From assembly GCF_000373925.1 (NCBI RefSeq), contig NZ_KB892786.1, positions 169 to 45,366 of the forward strand: 45,198 nucleotides of DNA, read 5' to 3'. Source of the stretch: Actinopolymorpha alba DSM 45243 (GTDB lineage: Bacteria > Actinomycetota > Actinomycetes > Propionibacteriales > Actinopolymorphaceae). Positions 33,252 through 42,149 of the stretch are shown one piece after another (the stretch's first letter is position 1; every line of letters starts with the position of its first letter). The position numbers and the translations under genes were made by a program. The notes below the pieces were generated by a model. That model was not told the origin of the DNA. It saw only the letters and a program-made list of their open reading frames with translations, and searched no databases.

Positions 33252-35039
33252 CTATCGGTAAGCGCTGGCCTGGAGGTCGAAAAGCTCGGCATAGGGCCCG
33301 CCGGCGGCCATGAGCTCGTCGTGGCTACCCGACTCGGTGAGCTCGCCGTTATCGAAGACGAGGATGAGGTCCGCCATTCGTACGGTGGAGAGCCGGTGTG
33401 AGACCAGGAGGGTGATGCCTCCGGTGGCGCGGGTGGCGGCGGACGCGGCGTTGAAACGGTCCAGGAGGGCGTGTTCGGATTCCGGGTCGAGGACGGAGGC
33501 GGGTTCGTCGAGCAGCACGAGTAGCGGTCGTTCGCGGAGGAACGCGCGCGCGAGTGCGAGTCGTTGCCACTGGCCGCCGGAGAGTTCGGTGCCGCCGAAC
33601 CGTTTGCCCAGGCGGGTGTTCAGGCCATCGGGGAGCCGGTCGATCACGGCACGGGCGTCGCCGGCGTCGATGGCCGCTTCGTAGTCGATTTCGTTGCCGA
33701 GGTCGTTGTTGGTAAGGGCTGATGGCTCGCCGAGTCCGATGGCTTCTCGGGCGGTGTATTCGTACCGCACGAAGTCCTGGAATCCGGCCGAGATCCGGTT
33801 GCGCCAGGCCTGATGGTCGAGCGTACGTAGGTCGGTGCCGTCGACGAGGATGCTGCCGTCGCTCGGGTCGTAGAGGCGGGCCAGCAGTTTCACCATCGTG
33901 GTCTTGCCGGCGCCGTTGTCTCCGACCAGGGCGACGGTGCTTCCTGCCGGGAGGTTGACGCTGAGATCGCGGAGCACGGGGCGTTGCGTGCCTGGATAGG
34001 CGAATGACACGTTCTGGAGTTCGATGCCACGCCGCAGAGTGGTCGAGGGCTCCGCGGTGCCGGCCCACGCGACGTGTTCGCCAACGTATCGGCGCAGCCA
34101 TCGGATGTGTCCGACGACGTCCAACATCGCGATGAGCACGCGCACGGAGTCGGACAGGCGTTGTGCGGCCTGGTCGGTCTGCGGCGCGAGGAGCATCACC
34201 ATCGTCACGTCTCCCGGTGTCGCGCGTCCCTGTCGTGCCAGCCAGAGGACGAAGACGATCGCGGCACCGTAGGCGAGTCCGAAGAGTACGCGGGCCGCGA
34301 TCTCCAGAAGGTTGCTCTGCCGCCGGGCCTGCCAACGTGGGCCGTTCTGCAGGCGGAACAACTCCGCGATCCGGTCAGTGAGGAGCCCACGCAACCCGAA
34401 CGCGCGGACCTCCAGGCCGTGCCTCGGGTGACTGACGATCTCCAACAGCCGGAAAATGCGCCGGTGGTGCTCCATCGTCGCGGTGATCGCATGCCGGAAC
34501 TGCCGCGCGCCAAAGGCCGACGCCCACAACCGCAGGAGTCCCAGCAGGGGCAGCGTCAACAGCAACGGGTGGATGCCGGCGAGGAGGACGAGCACGGTTG
34601 TGGTGCTGACCAGGACCGCCAACCCGCTACCGATGGTGCCCGCGGTGCCTTTCAACCGGCGGAACTCCTCGCGGGCGGCGCCGAGCCGGTCGGCGATCTC
34701 TGGCTGCTCGTGATGGGCGATCCCGGGCGGCCTGGTGGCCAGGTCCAGAAGCTCGCGCTGCAGCCCGATCTCGATCCCGTCTTCGAGCCGGTGGCGTACG
34801 GCGTCGGAGAGCACCAGACCGCCGAAAGCGACCGCCAGCGCGCCAAACAGGACGGCGGCGCCCGCCGTCACCGAACCCTGCCCGGTCACGGCGTTCACAA
34901 TCCGGGCCACACCATAGGCCTGCAACGGCCCCGCGATGGCCATCACCACCACGAGCAACAACTCGGTCGCCGCCAACGAAGGTGACGCCGAAATGGTCAG
35001 GCGTACCAGGGCAACCAGTGAATCCCACCGCTCACGCAT
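33252..35039 (-). CDS. ABC exporter half-transporter (permease-ATPase fusion), second of a pair
   Basis: The 595-residue protein has an N-terminal membrane domain (segments near LAATELLLVVVMAIAGPL, GAAVLFGALAVAFGGLVL, LAVLVSTTTVLVLLAGIH and VLFGLAYGAAIVFVLWLA). A C-terminal ATPase follows: Walker A GDNGAGKTT, a Q-loop in AGFQDFVRYEY, signature LSGGQWQRLALARAFL, Walker B LLVLLDEPASVLD, and switch His in LLVSHRLSTVR. The FQDF/Y Q-loop resembles exporters in lantipeptide and other peptide clusters. It overlaps the upstream half-transporter by 8 nt; ATG 35039 has GGAGG 8 nt before it. The two probably form a heterodimer. Cargo unknown. Confidence 0.88.
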   Translation of the reverse strand: MRERWDSLVALVRLTISASPSLAATELLLVVVMAIAGPLQAYGVARIVNAVTGQGSVTAGAAVLFGALAVAFGGLVLSDAVRHRLEDGIEIGLQRELLDLATRPPGIAHHEQPEIADRLGAAREEFRRLKGTAGTIGSGLAVLVSTTTVLVLLAGIHPLLLTLPLLGLLRLWASAFGARQFRHAITATMEHHRRIFRLLEIVSHPRHGLEVRAFGLRGLLTDRIAELFRLQNGPRWQARRQSNLLEIAARVLFGLAYGAAIVFVLWLARQGRATPGDVTMVMLLAPQTDQAAQRLSDSVRVLIAMLDVVGHIRWLRRYVGEHVAWAGTAEPSTTLRRGIELQNVSFAYPGTQRPVLRDLSVNLPAGSTVALVGDNGAGKTTMVKLLARLYDPSDGSILVDGTDLRTLDHQAWRNRISAGFQDFVRYEYTAREAIGLGEPSALTNNDLGNEIDYEAAIDAGDARAVIDRLPDGLNTRLGKRFGGTELSGGQWQRLALARAFLRERPLLVLLDEPASVLDPESEHALLDRFNAASAATRATGGITLLVSHRLSTVRMADLILVFDNGELTESGSHDELMAAGGPYAELFDLQASAYR

Positions 35040-36903
35040 CCCCGTCGCCTCCCACATAACGCGCCGCCTGCAGCTCGAACATCTCCGCGTACCGGCCGCC
35101 CATCTCCAGCAGCTCGTGGTGTGACCCCTGTTCGGCGATCACGCCCTCCTCGAGGACGCAGATCCGGTCCGCGTTTCGTACCACCGAGAACCGGTGCGAG
35201 ATCAGCAGGGACGTCACGCCGGTGGCGAGCTTCAGGTAGCGGTCCACCAGCTCCGCCTCGGACCGGACATCCAGAGCCGCCGCGGGCTCGTCGAGCACCA
35301 GCAACCCGGCTCCGTCGTTGACCGCATAGAGAGCCCGCGCCAGGGCCAGCCGCTGCCACTGCCCGCCCGACAGGTCTCCACCATCGGTGACCGAGCGCTC
35401 CAGCACCGTGTCCCAACCCCGCGGTAGCGTCGCCACTGCCGCGTCGACTCTCGCGGTCACCGCCACCGCGGCCAGCCGCTTCTGGTCCGGTGGTTCAGCG
35501 AGGGTGACGTTCTCCGACGCGGTGAGCGGCAGCCGCAGGAACTCCTGCGTGACAGGCGCCAGCCGGCGCTGCCATGCGGCCAGCTCGTGATCGTCGAACT
35601 CGGCCAGATCCACTCCGTCCACCACGACCCGTCCCGCGCTTGGACGGTAAGCGCCTGCCAGCAGGTGCACCAATGTCGACTTGCCGGCGCCGTTCAACCC
35701 GACCAGACCAATCGCCTCACCCGCGCCCAGTCGAAGATCCAGGCCGCGAAGCACGTCGACGTCCGAACCCGGGTAGCGGAACCACACGCCCTCCAGCCGC
35801 ACCTCCGGCGGACCCGACGGCAGGCGAGGCGGATCCACCACCGCGGGCCCGGCGACCCTCGCCGCCCACGCGCCAACGGTGGCGTCCTTGCCGTCGGCGT
35901 GTTCGCCGCTCCGGTGCTCGCCTTCGCGTACGGCCAGTGCGGTCCCAGGCAACCGGTACAACGACTGCAGGGCAGAGGTTGCCCGCTCCATCGAAGCCGC
36001 GGCGACCCCGTTGGCCGACATCGCAAGGCGTAACAACGCCGTTAGTACGGTCGCGACCTCGGCCAATCCCAGCAACCCAGCGTTGACATCCCGCACCAGA
36101 AGCCAGACGGCGAACGCCAGCGCACCCAGATGCGCCGCGTACACCACCATGGTCCGCAACGTCGCCACCTGACGAACCCGCCACAGCGGCACCATCCCCG
36201 CCCGCCAGTCACGTACGTACCGGTCCATCAGCCACGGCGCGAAGCCGAACACCCGCAGCTCCTTGGCCGCCGTCCCCATGCCCAGTTCGTACGCGTAGTC
36301 AGCTTCCCGGCCGGTCCGCGTCCCGCTGCGCCACGTCACCTGCTCGACCGCTGACATGCGCGCCGACCACCACTCGACCAATGCCGTGGTCGACAACAGC
36401 AGGGCCGCAGCCGGCCACGAGAACAACACCCCCACGAGCACCGCGGAACCGATGGCCAGCAGCCGCGACCGAACAAGCTCAGCCAGCGGGAACAACCCCA
36501 CCCAGATCGCGCGGTTTCCGATACCCCGAGCCCGCCGGGACTCGTCCGAAACCGCCGGTGACTCCAGATGGCCGATCCTGGGCGACGCCGTCATCGTCGC
36601 GGAGATCGCCCGATAGACCACCTCATCGGAGTCGTACGTCAGCCGCGTTGTCGCCATGCTTGACAGCACGGTCAGGACACCATCCGCCGTGAACACCAGG
36701 ACCAGTGCGGCCACCAACAGTGAGAACGCCGTCAGCGACGGCGCACCCGGACCACCGGCCACGAACGCCGGCGTCAGACCTACCACCTGACCGATCAGAA
36801 CGGCCACGGCGAGACTCGTCACCGCGCTCAGGACCGCCAGCGCCAGCAACCCGCCACCAAGCCGTGGCGCCACCACTATCGAGAAACGCAGCAACGCGAA
36901 CAT
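35032..36903 (-). CDS. ABC exporter half-transporter (permease-ATPase fusion), first of a pair
   Basis: The 623-residue protein has an N-terminal membrane domain of about six segments and an ATPase domain with Walker A GLNGAGKST, signature LSGGQWQRLALARALY, Walker B GLLVLDEPAAALD and switch His in LLISHRFSVVR. The linker between the two parts (about residues 320-370, with ALAVREGEHRSGEHADGKDA) is longer and more charged than in its partner. Both signature motifs and both Walker B Glu residues are present, so the pair would have two competent ATP sites. No precursor peptide or modification enzyme is recognised beside it. Confidence 0.88.
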   Translation of the reverse strand: MFALLRFSIVVAPRLGGGLLALAVLSAVTSLAVAVLIGQVVGLTPAFVAGGPGAPSLTAFSLLVAALVLVFTADGVLTVLSSMATTRLTYDSDEVVYRAISATMTASPRIGHLESPAVSDESRRARGIGNRAIWVGLFPLAELVRSRLLAIGSAVLVGVLFSWPAAALLLSTTALVEWWSARMSAVEQVTWRSGTRTGREADYAYELGMGTAAKELRVFGFAPWLMDRYVRDWRAGMVPLWRVRQVATLRTMVVYAAHLGALAFAVWLLVRDVNAGLLGLAEVATVLTALLRLAMSANGVAAASMERATSALQSLYRLPGTALAVREGEHRSGEHADGKDATVGAWAARVAGPAVVDPPRLPSGPPEVRLEGVWFRYPGSDVDVLRGLDLRLGAGEAIGLVGLNGAGKSTLVHLLAGAYRPSAGRVVVDGVDLAEFDDHELAAWQRRLAPVTQEFLRLPLTASENVTLAEPPDQKRLAAVAVTARVDAAVATLPRGWDTVLERSVTDGGDLSGGQWQRLALARALYAVNDGAGLLVLDEPAAALDVRSEAELVDRYLKLATGVTSLLISHRFSVVRNADRICVLEEGVIAEQGSHHELLEMGGRYAEMFELQAARYVGGDGDA

Positions 36904-37223
36904 CCGAGCACCCTCACCAGCCCACCAAGCTCATCAGGGCTGGCTCCCCACCCGCCCCCGGCGGTCGCTCATCCTAGTAAAGAGACGCCGCATCGGCTTT
37001 GATGCCGAACGCAGATCAGGTGGAGCGGGCCAAGCGGTAACGGACTTCAACATTCCCGCTCCCACCCGCCTTCGCTGATACGTCGTGTCCGAACCGGTCG
37101 TCCGGTTGGATCCGTCGCTGGTTCCCGCCGCCGTTCGCCTCATCTATCTTCTCGATAGCCAAGATCGCGAACCGAGTGCGGTGTGGCGCGGGTGCGTGCG
37201 CGCCGGGGGGAGGGGCGAGGTCG
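36904..37223. other. Divergent intergenic region between the exporter pair and phoD
   Basis: The 320 bases hold no recognisable gene. On the minus strand a 12-codon frame (MSDRRGRVGSQP, about 36971-36933) precedes the exporter gene but has no clear ribosome site. On the plus strand two GTTC-type words (37121 and 37133) near phoD are 12 bp apart, not the 11 bp expected of PhoP boxes. Confidence 0.4.
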
Positions 37224-38954
37224 ATGCGGGACGAGGACGCGGGGCACCAGCTGCGGAAGTGGCTCCTGGCCAGCGATGTCGACCGGCGGAGGTTCCTGGG
37301 GGTGGCCTCGGCAGGGGCGGCGGCGCTGGTCTTTGGCAGGGGTCCATACACGACGGAAACCCTTGCCAGTCAGAAATTCGCCGACTATCCGTTCCAGCTC
37401 GGAGTTGCCTCCGGCGACCCACTGCCTGACGGTGTTGTGCTCTGGACCCGCCTGGCACCAAAGCCGCTCGACGTGAGTGGTGGGGGAGGTATGAAGAGCG
37501 TACGCGTTCCGGTCCGCTGGGAGGTCGCCGAGGACGAGCGCTTCCGTACGGTCGTACGCGCAGGAACGACCTCGGCCTATCCCGAGCTCGCCCATTCCGT
37601 GCACGTCGAGGTCTCGGGGCTGCAGCCTGACCGGTGGTACTTCTACCGGTTCTCCGCGGGTAACGAGATCAGTCCGGTGGGGCGTACGAAAACCGCACCC
37701 GCACCCGGCGCGTCGCTCCAGCGGTTCAATTTCGCGTTCGCGTCCTGCCAGATGTACACCGAGGGCTACTTCACCGCGTACGACCACATGGTGAACGAGG
37801 ACCTCGATCTCGTGGTGCACCTTGGCGACTACATCTACGAGTACGGCATTCCGTCCAACGGCGGTTACCGTAACCAGCCGACGGTGCTGCCGGACTACCT
37901 CATCACCGAGCCGGTGACGCTGGATCGCTACCGGCTCCAGCACGCCGTCTACCGGAGCGAGGCGCCTCTGCAGGCCGCCCACGCCGCGTTCCCGTGGATC
38001 GTCACGTGGGATGACCACGAGGTCGAGAACAACCATGCCGGCCTCGTGCCGGAAGTCGGCAGCCAGACGCCAACCCTGGAAGAGTTCCTGGTCCGACGCG
38101 CCAATGCGTACCGCGCCTATTACGAGCACATGCCGCTGCGACGAAGCTCGGTGCCGGCCGGGCCGGACATGCAGCTCTACCGGCGCCTACGGTACGGAAC
38201 GCTGGCGGAGTTCAATGTCCTGGACACCCGGCAGTACCGCGACGACCAGGCGGCCGGCGACGGTAACGACCCGCCCAACCCCGAAAGCCTCGATCCCTCC
38301 CGCACGCTCACCGGAGCCGCGCAGGAGGCCTGGCTGCTTGACGGCCTGGCCGCGTCGACGACGACCTGGAAGGTCATCGCCCAGCAGGTGTTCATGGCGC
38401 AACGCGACTTCGGCGCGGATGACGCGGTGCTGTTCAGCATGGACGCCTGGGACGGGTACGCACCGAACCGCGACCGCATCCTCGGGGCCATCGCGGAGGG
38501 CTCGATCGCCAACCCGGTGGTCCTTACCGGCGACGTCCACGCCAACTACGCCAACAACCTGAAAGCGAACTTCGACGATCCCGCATCACCGACCATCGGT
38601 GTGGAATTCGTCGGGACCTCGATCGCCACCGGTCGCGACGGCGCGGACACCAGCCCGAGCGGCGACCGGATCCTGGCGGAGAACCCACACATCAGGTTCT
38701 TCAACGGCCAGCGTGGCTATGTCCGCTGCACGGTGACCCCGCAGGCGTGGCAGTCCGACTACCGCGTCGTGCCGTACGTCACTCAGCCCGGCGGCGAGAT
38801 CCACACCCGGGCGAGCTTCGTCACCGAAGCGGGAAACCCGGGCCTCCAACTCGCCGACCACAACGCCGTTCCGACGCTGCCGGAGTCGGCGTTCGAAACC
38901 GAGGAAGAACGCCGCGTCAAGGACGAGCGACTGGGCCGCGGCCCGACGGCGTGA
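37224..38954 (+). CDS. phoD: PhoD-type alkaline phosphatase/phosphodiesterase, Tat-exported
   Basis: The 576-residue protein has a twin-arginine signal (DRRRFLGVASAGAAALVF, about residues 20-37), so it is folded with its metals before export. The mature part has the PhoD N-terminal domain (FQLGVASGDPLPDGVVLWTRL) and the metallophosphatase core: FAFASCQMYTEGYFTAYDHM, DLVVHLGDYIYEYG, PWIVTWDDHEVENN, LDTRQYR, VIAQQVFMAQ and LTGDVHANY. It releases phosphate from phosphodiesters such as cell-wall teichoic acids. ATG 37224, preceded by GGAGGGGCGAGG, is preferred over the GTG at 37176. The F5/8-type protein follows 52 nt later on the same strand. Confidence 0.92.
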   Translation: MRDEDAGHQLRKWLLASDVDRRRFLGVASAGAAALVFGRGPYTTETLASQKFADYPFQLGVASGDPLPDGVVLWTRLAPKPLDVSGGGGMKSVRVPVRWEVAEDERFRTVVRAGTTSAYPELAHSVHVEVSGLQPDRWYFYRFSAGNEISPVGRTKTAPAPGASLQRFNFAFASCQMYTEGYFTAYDHMVNEDLDLVVHLGDYIYEYGIPSNGGYRNQPTVLPDYLITEPVTLDRYRLQHAVYRSEAPLQAAHAAFPWIVTWDDHEVENNHAGLVPEVGSQTPTLEEFLVRRANAYRAYYEHMPLRRSSVPAGPDMQLYRRLRYGTLAEFNVLDTRQYRDDQAAGDGNDPPNPESLDPSRTLTGAAQEAWLLDGLAASTTTWKVIAQQVFMAQRDFGADDAVLFSMDAWDGYAPNRDRILGAIAEGSIANPVVLTGDVHANYANNLKANFDDPASPTIGVEFVGTSIATGRDGADTSPSGDRILAENPHIRFFNGQRGYVRCTVTPQAWQSDYRVVPYVTQPGGEIHTRASFVTEAGNPGLQLADHNAVPTLPESAFETEEERRVKDERLGRGPTA

Positions 38955-39006
38955 GCCGCCAGTGCGTGCCCACCGTCGTACGACGGACAACAAGGGAGCG
39001 ACCATC

Positions 39007-39900
39007 ATGCTCGACCGTCCTCTTCGTGCCCGTGCGCGCGCCCTGCTGGCGGCGGCAACCGCGCTCCTGCTCTGCGCGGGTGTCGTGCCGGCAACGCTGG
39101 CGCCCCCGGCTGTCGCATCACCGGCGTCGGCGGCGGGCAAACCACGCGCGTCGATCGTGCTCTCGTCCCAGCCGGCCGCGGTCGAGCTGAGGCAGTGCAT
39201 GACCGAAACCCTGCGGGTCGCGATCACGAACCAGTCGGGGGAGTCGACGTTCGTCGATCTCACCGTCACTCCAGACGCGCCGCTGTGGAGCGCGAACACC
39301 CGCGTCTCCACCTACGTACCAGCAGGTGGCACGGTAACCGTTCCCGTCCAGATCTACGTTCCTGAGGGCGCCGCGGACGGTGAGTACGACGTGCTGTTCG
39401 GAACAAACGCCGTCGCACCACGGGCGCGACTTTCGGTCCCCGTCGCCGTGTCGGCCCCGAACGACCGGCGGTGCGTTCCGCGAAGCGCGATGGCAGTGAC
39501 GGCATCGAGCGCCCAGGAGCCGGAGAACGCCGCCGAGAAGGCGATCGACGGTGCCACCGCCACCATCTGGCACGCGAGATACCGGCCGGACCGGACCTAC
39601 CTCCCGCAATGGATCAGCTTCGACCTCGGCGGCAGCTACGACGTGGCCGAGCTGTCGTACCAGCCGCGTCTCGACGGCAACCTCAACGGCACGATCACGG
39701 CGTACACGGTGCTCGCGAGCACGGATGGCGAGACCTTCACCGAGGTGGTCAGCGGCACCTGGGTGGGTGACGCGACGCGCAAGACGGTGGCGTTCAACGC
39801 ACCCGGCGCGCGGCACATCCGCCTCCTGGCAACCGCGGGCGTGGCGAACTACGCCTCAGCCGCGGAGATCGTGCTCTTTGGCCGGGAAAGCGACGGCTGA
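39007..39900 (+). CDS. Secreted protein with C-terminal F5/8-type C (discoidin) domain
   Basis: The 297-residue protein has a signal peptide (ARALLAAATALLLCAGVVPATLAPP, in pieces) and a beta-rich middle region (LRVAITNQSGESTFVDLTV, GGTVTVPVQIYVPEG). From about residue 160 a carbohydrate-binding F5/8 C domain follows: VTASSAQEPENAAEKAIDG, WISFDLGGSYDVAELSYQP and ARHIRLLATAGVANYASAAE. No catalytic domain is present. GGGAG lies 8 nt before ATG 39007. It may target a wall or environmental polysaccharide alongside PhoD. The 3' end overlaps the convergent LysR gene by 52 nt. Confidence 0.82.
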   Translation: MLDRPLRARARALLAAATALLLCAGVVPATLAPPAVASPASAAGKPRASIVLSSQPAAVELRQCMTETLRVAITNQSGESTFVDLTVTPDAPLWSANTRVSTYVPAGGTVTVPVQIYVPEGAADGEYDVLFGTNAVAPRARLSVPVAVSAPNDRRCVPRSAMAVTASSAQEPENAAEKAIDGATATIWHARYRPDRTYLPQWISFDLGGSYDVAELSYQPRLDGNLNGTITAYTVLASTDGETFTEVVSGTWVGDATRKTVAFNAPGARHIRLLATAGVANYASAAEIVLFGRESDG

Positions 39901-40841
39901 CCTGGCAGCGGACGCTGCACCGCCACGCGCGAGGCTCGGCCGGCCTGAAGCGCGATGGCGATGAGATTCCGTGCTGGTGCTGGAAGGTCTCGCCCCGACG
40001 CCCATACAACGCGCAGCCGTCGACGCAGGTCCAATCCGTTCACGGGGACCTCGATGAGGCGTCCCGCGGTGATGTCGTCGACGACGGCCAGAGAACTCAG
40101 TACGGTGGGCCCGGCGCCGGCGGCTACAGCCGCTTTGATCGCGGTGGTGGAGGAAAGCTCGGCGACGGGCGCTGCGGTCGGCGCGTACATCTCGAGCCCG
40201 CGGACAAGGATCTCCCGGGTGCCGGAGCCGACTTCGCGGAGGATCAGTGGCGTCGCGGCCAAGTTCTCCGGCGTCAGTGGCACGGAGCGGCCGGCCCACG
40301 GATGGCCTCGTCCGACGACGACAACGAGGTGATCGGTCATGATCTGGCGGGAGCGGAGGCCCCGAGGAACGCCGAGCCCTTCGACGAATCCGATGTCGGC
40401 GCGGCCATCCAGCACCATGTGACCGACCTCGACGGAATTGGCGACATGGAGCGACAGCGCCAGGTCTGGCGAGTAACCCCGCAAGGTCGTGAGCCAGCCG
40501 GGTAGGAGGTACTCCGCGACTGTCAGGCTCGCCGCAACCCGTATCCGAGCAAGGAGTCCAGCGCGCAACGCGCGGACGCCCTCGTCCAGAGCGGAGGCCG
40601 CATCGATGACGTCGCGTGCCCAACTCGCCACCATCGTGCCGGGTTGGGTCAGCCGCGAACCACGGGGCGTGCGTTCGACAAGCTCGATTCCCAGCAGGCG
40701 TTCAAGGTTACGGATACGGAGGCTGGCCGCGGGCTGGGAGATGCCATGCTCGTGGGCGGCCTGACCGATGCTGCCCAGTCGCGCCACGGAGAGCAGAAGA
40801 TCCAGGGCACCCAGATCTGGAACGCTTGACGACAGCGGCAT
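39849..40841 (-). CDS. LysR-family regulator of the yeiH transporter gene
   Basis: The 330-residue protein has the LysR helix-turn-helix at its N terminus (LDLLLSVARLGSIGQAAHEH, GISQPAASLRIRNLE, GIELVERTPRGSRLTQPG) and a periplasmic-binding-protein-like effector domain (SLTVAEYLLPGWL, GRADIGFVEG, LILREVGSGTREI, AGAGPTVLSSLAVVDD). The domain style is that of CysB/CbbR/YeiE-type regulators. It lies 31 nt downstream of yeiH on the same strand, so regulator and transporter appear co-transcribed. The T-N11-A box at 41976-41992 upstream of yeiH is its likely target. Confidence 0.9.
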   Translation of the reverse strand: MPLSSSVPDLGALDLLLSVARLGSIGQAAHEHGISQPAASLRIRNLERLLGIELVERTPRGSRLTQPGTMVASWARDVIDAASALDEGVRALRAGLLARIRVAASLTVAEYLLPGWLTTLRGYSPDLALSLHVANSVEVGHMVLDGRADIGFVEGLGVPRGLRSRQIMTDHLVVVVGRGHPWAGRSVPLTPENLAATPLILREVGSGTREILVRGLEMYAPTAAPVAELSSTTAIKAAVAAGAGPTVLSSLAVVDDITAGRLIEVPVNGLDLRRRLRVVWASGRDLPAPARNLIAIALQAGRASRVAVQRPLPGQPSLSRPKSTISAAEA

Positions 40842-40872
40842 AAGCCGACTCTACGGGCTGGTCATCTGCACG

Positions 40873-41898
40873 CTAGGTCACCACCAGGACGCCGGCGTAC
40901 GCGGTAATGAACGCCAGCAGTGAAGCGGCAAGGCCGACGCCAACCGCGCGTACGCCAAGCCGGCGCAGCGCCGCGAACCGCACGCCGGTCCCCAGCCCGA
41001 ACAGCGCGGCGGCGAGGAGGTAGCTGTCGACGATCTTGGCCGTACGCAGGATCTCGGCGGGCAGCACCCCGGTCGTGCGGACCGCAATGCAGGCGAGAAA
41101 CCCAACGACGAAGAGCGGCACCATGGGTGGTCTGGTGCGCCCCACGCCCGCGCCACGGGTGCGTCGAACGACGCTCATACCGGCCACCATCGGGGCGAGG
41201 GTCACAACGCGGGCGAGTTTGACAATCGCGGCGACCGCGACGGCGCCTGGAACCACCGCCGCCGTGGCCACCACCTGGGCCACCTCGTGCACGCTGGCGC
41301 CGACCAAGATCCCGAACTGCTCGGGAGACAGGCCAAGCGGCACTCGCACGAGTGGCAGGACGACGATCGCGAGCGAGCCGAAAAGCGTCACCATGGCAAG
41401 AGCCGTGACGACATCCTCCTCCTCGTTGTCCGTCACGCCGTCCATTGCCACGATCGCCGACGCACCGCAGATGGCGGTACCGGTCGCCAGCAACAGCGAC
41501 GCGCCAGGGCTGAGCCCAGCCAACCGACCGAACCAGCGGGTCCCGACGAACGTCAGCAGGACAACCGTCGTGACAAGGAGGAGAGTCGGTGCGCCGAGTG
41601 CCAGAACGTCGGGGATGGCGAGTTGCAGGCCCATCAGTACGACACCGGCACGCAGCATCCGCTTGGCGGCGAACTCCAGGCCGGGACGCGTCGTATCGGG
41701 TACGAACCGGAGGTTGACAAGCAACGCGCCCAACATCACCGCGGCTACGGGTACACCGATCGCCGGGACGATGGAGTTGATGGCGGTTGAGGCGAGCAGG
41801 CCCGCACCGACAAGGGCAAGCCCCGGCACCAGGGAACGCGACCTTGGGCCACGGGCGGAGGTCTCGCCCTTGGACTCCTGAGTGGTGACGTGGCTCAT
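40873..41898 (-). CDS. yeiH: YeiH-family putative sulfate exporter (membrane)
   Basis: The 341-residue membrane protein has about ten hydrophobic segments and the family signatures LRAGVVLMGLQLAI, GASLLLATGTAICGASAIVA, GASVHEVAQVVATA and KIVDSYLLAAALFGLGTG. This family (UPF0324/YeiH/YadS) is annotated as putative sulfate exporter; transport direction and substrate have little experimental backing. The partner LysR gene follows in the same operon. A 251-bp gap separates it from the divergent DUF4855 gene. Confidence 0.88.
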   Translation of the reverse strand: MSHVTTQESKGETSARGPRSRSLVPGLALVGAGLLASTAINSIVPAIGVPVAAVMLGALLVNLRFVPDTTRPGLEFAAKRMLRAGVVLMGLQLAIPDVLALGAPTLLLVTTVVLLTFVGTRWFGRLAGLSPGASLLLATGTAICGASAIVAMDGVTDNEEEDVVTALAMVTLFGSLAIVVLPLVRVPLGLSPEQFGILVGASVHEVAQVVATAAVVPGAVAVAAIVKLARVVTLAPMVAGMSVVRRTRGAGVGRTRPPMVPLFVVGFLACIAVRTTGVLPAEILRTAKIVDSYLLAAALFGLGTGVRFAALRRLGVRAVGVGLAASLLAFITAYAGVLVVT

Positions 41899-41975
41899 GG
41901 GTGCTTCCTCGCGATCACACCCCCAAGGGTTCTCGCCTGCGACCGCTGCCGGTAGGGGTCAGCGTCCTTCCACCA

Positions 41976-41992
41976 CATAAGCACCGGTTATG
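41976..41992. promoter_or_regulatory. LysR-type operator (T-N11-A box) upstream of yeiH
   Basis: CATAA-GCACCGG-TTATG is a perfect inverted repeat with 5-bp arms and a 7-nt centre. It fits the T-N11-A consensus of LysR regulators and lies 77 bp upstream of the yeiH start codon, the usual place for a recognition site. Confidence 0.6.
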
Positions 41993-42055
41993 ACTCGCCC
42001 GAGACGATCAAGCGACCTTCGAAACGAAGAAAAGGTAAGTACGTATTCGTCTACC

Positions 42056-42089
42056 TGGCCGGCCTTGGCCGGCCATCATACCTGTATGA
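42056..42089. promoter_or_regulatory. Two adjacent palindromes upstream of the DUF4855 gene
   Basis: TGGCCGGCC-TT-GGCCGGCCA (42056-42075) and TCATAC-CT-GTATGA (42076-42089) are both perfect inverted repeats and abut directly. The first could be a hairpin or an operator. The second has the size and symmetry of a GntR-type operator. A further repeat, ATGA-N5-TCAT (42086-42098), overlaps the second. They lie 60-95 bp before the ATG at 42150. Confidence 0.5.
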
Positions 42090-42149
42090 CTTGATCATCG
42101 TGGAGGAGAAGGATCAAATGGTTCGTACCAATAAGGAGGAGACGTCGAC

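Noticed and set aside
37121-37139. PHO box before phoD
   Set aside because: Two GTTC words are 12 bp apart instead of 11 and the rest of the consensus is poor.
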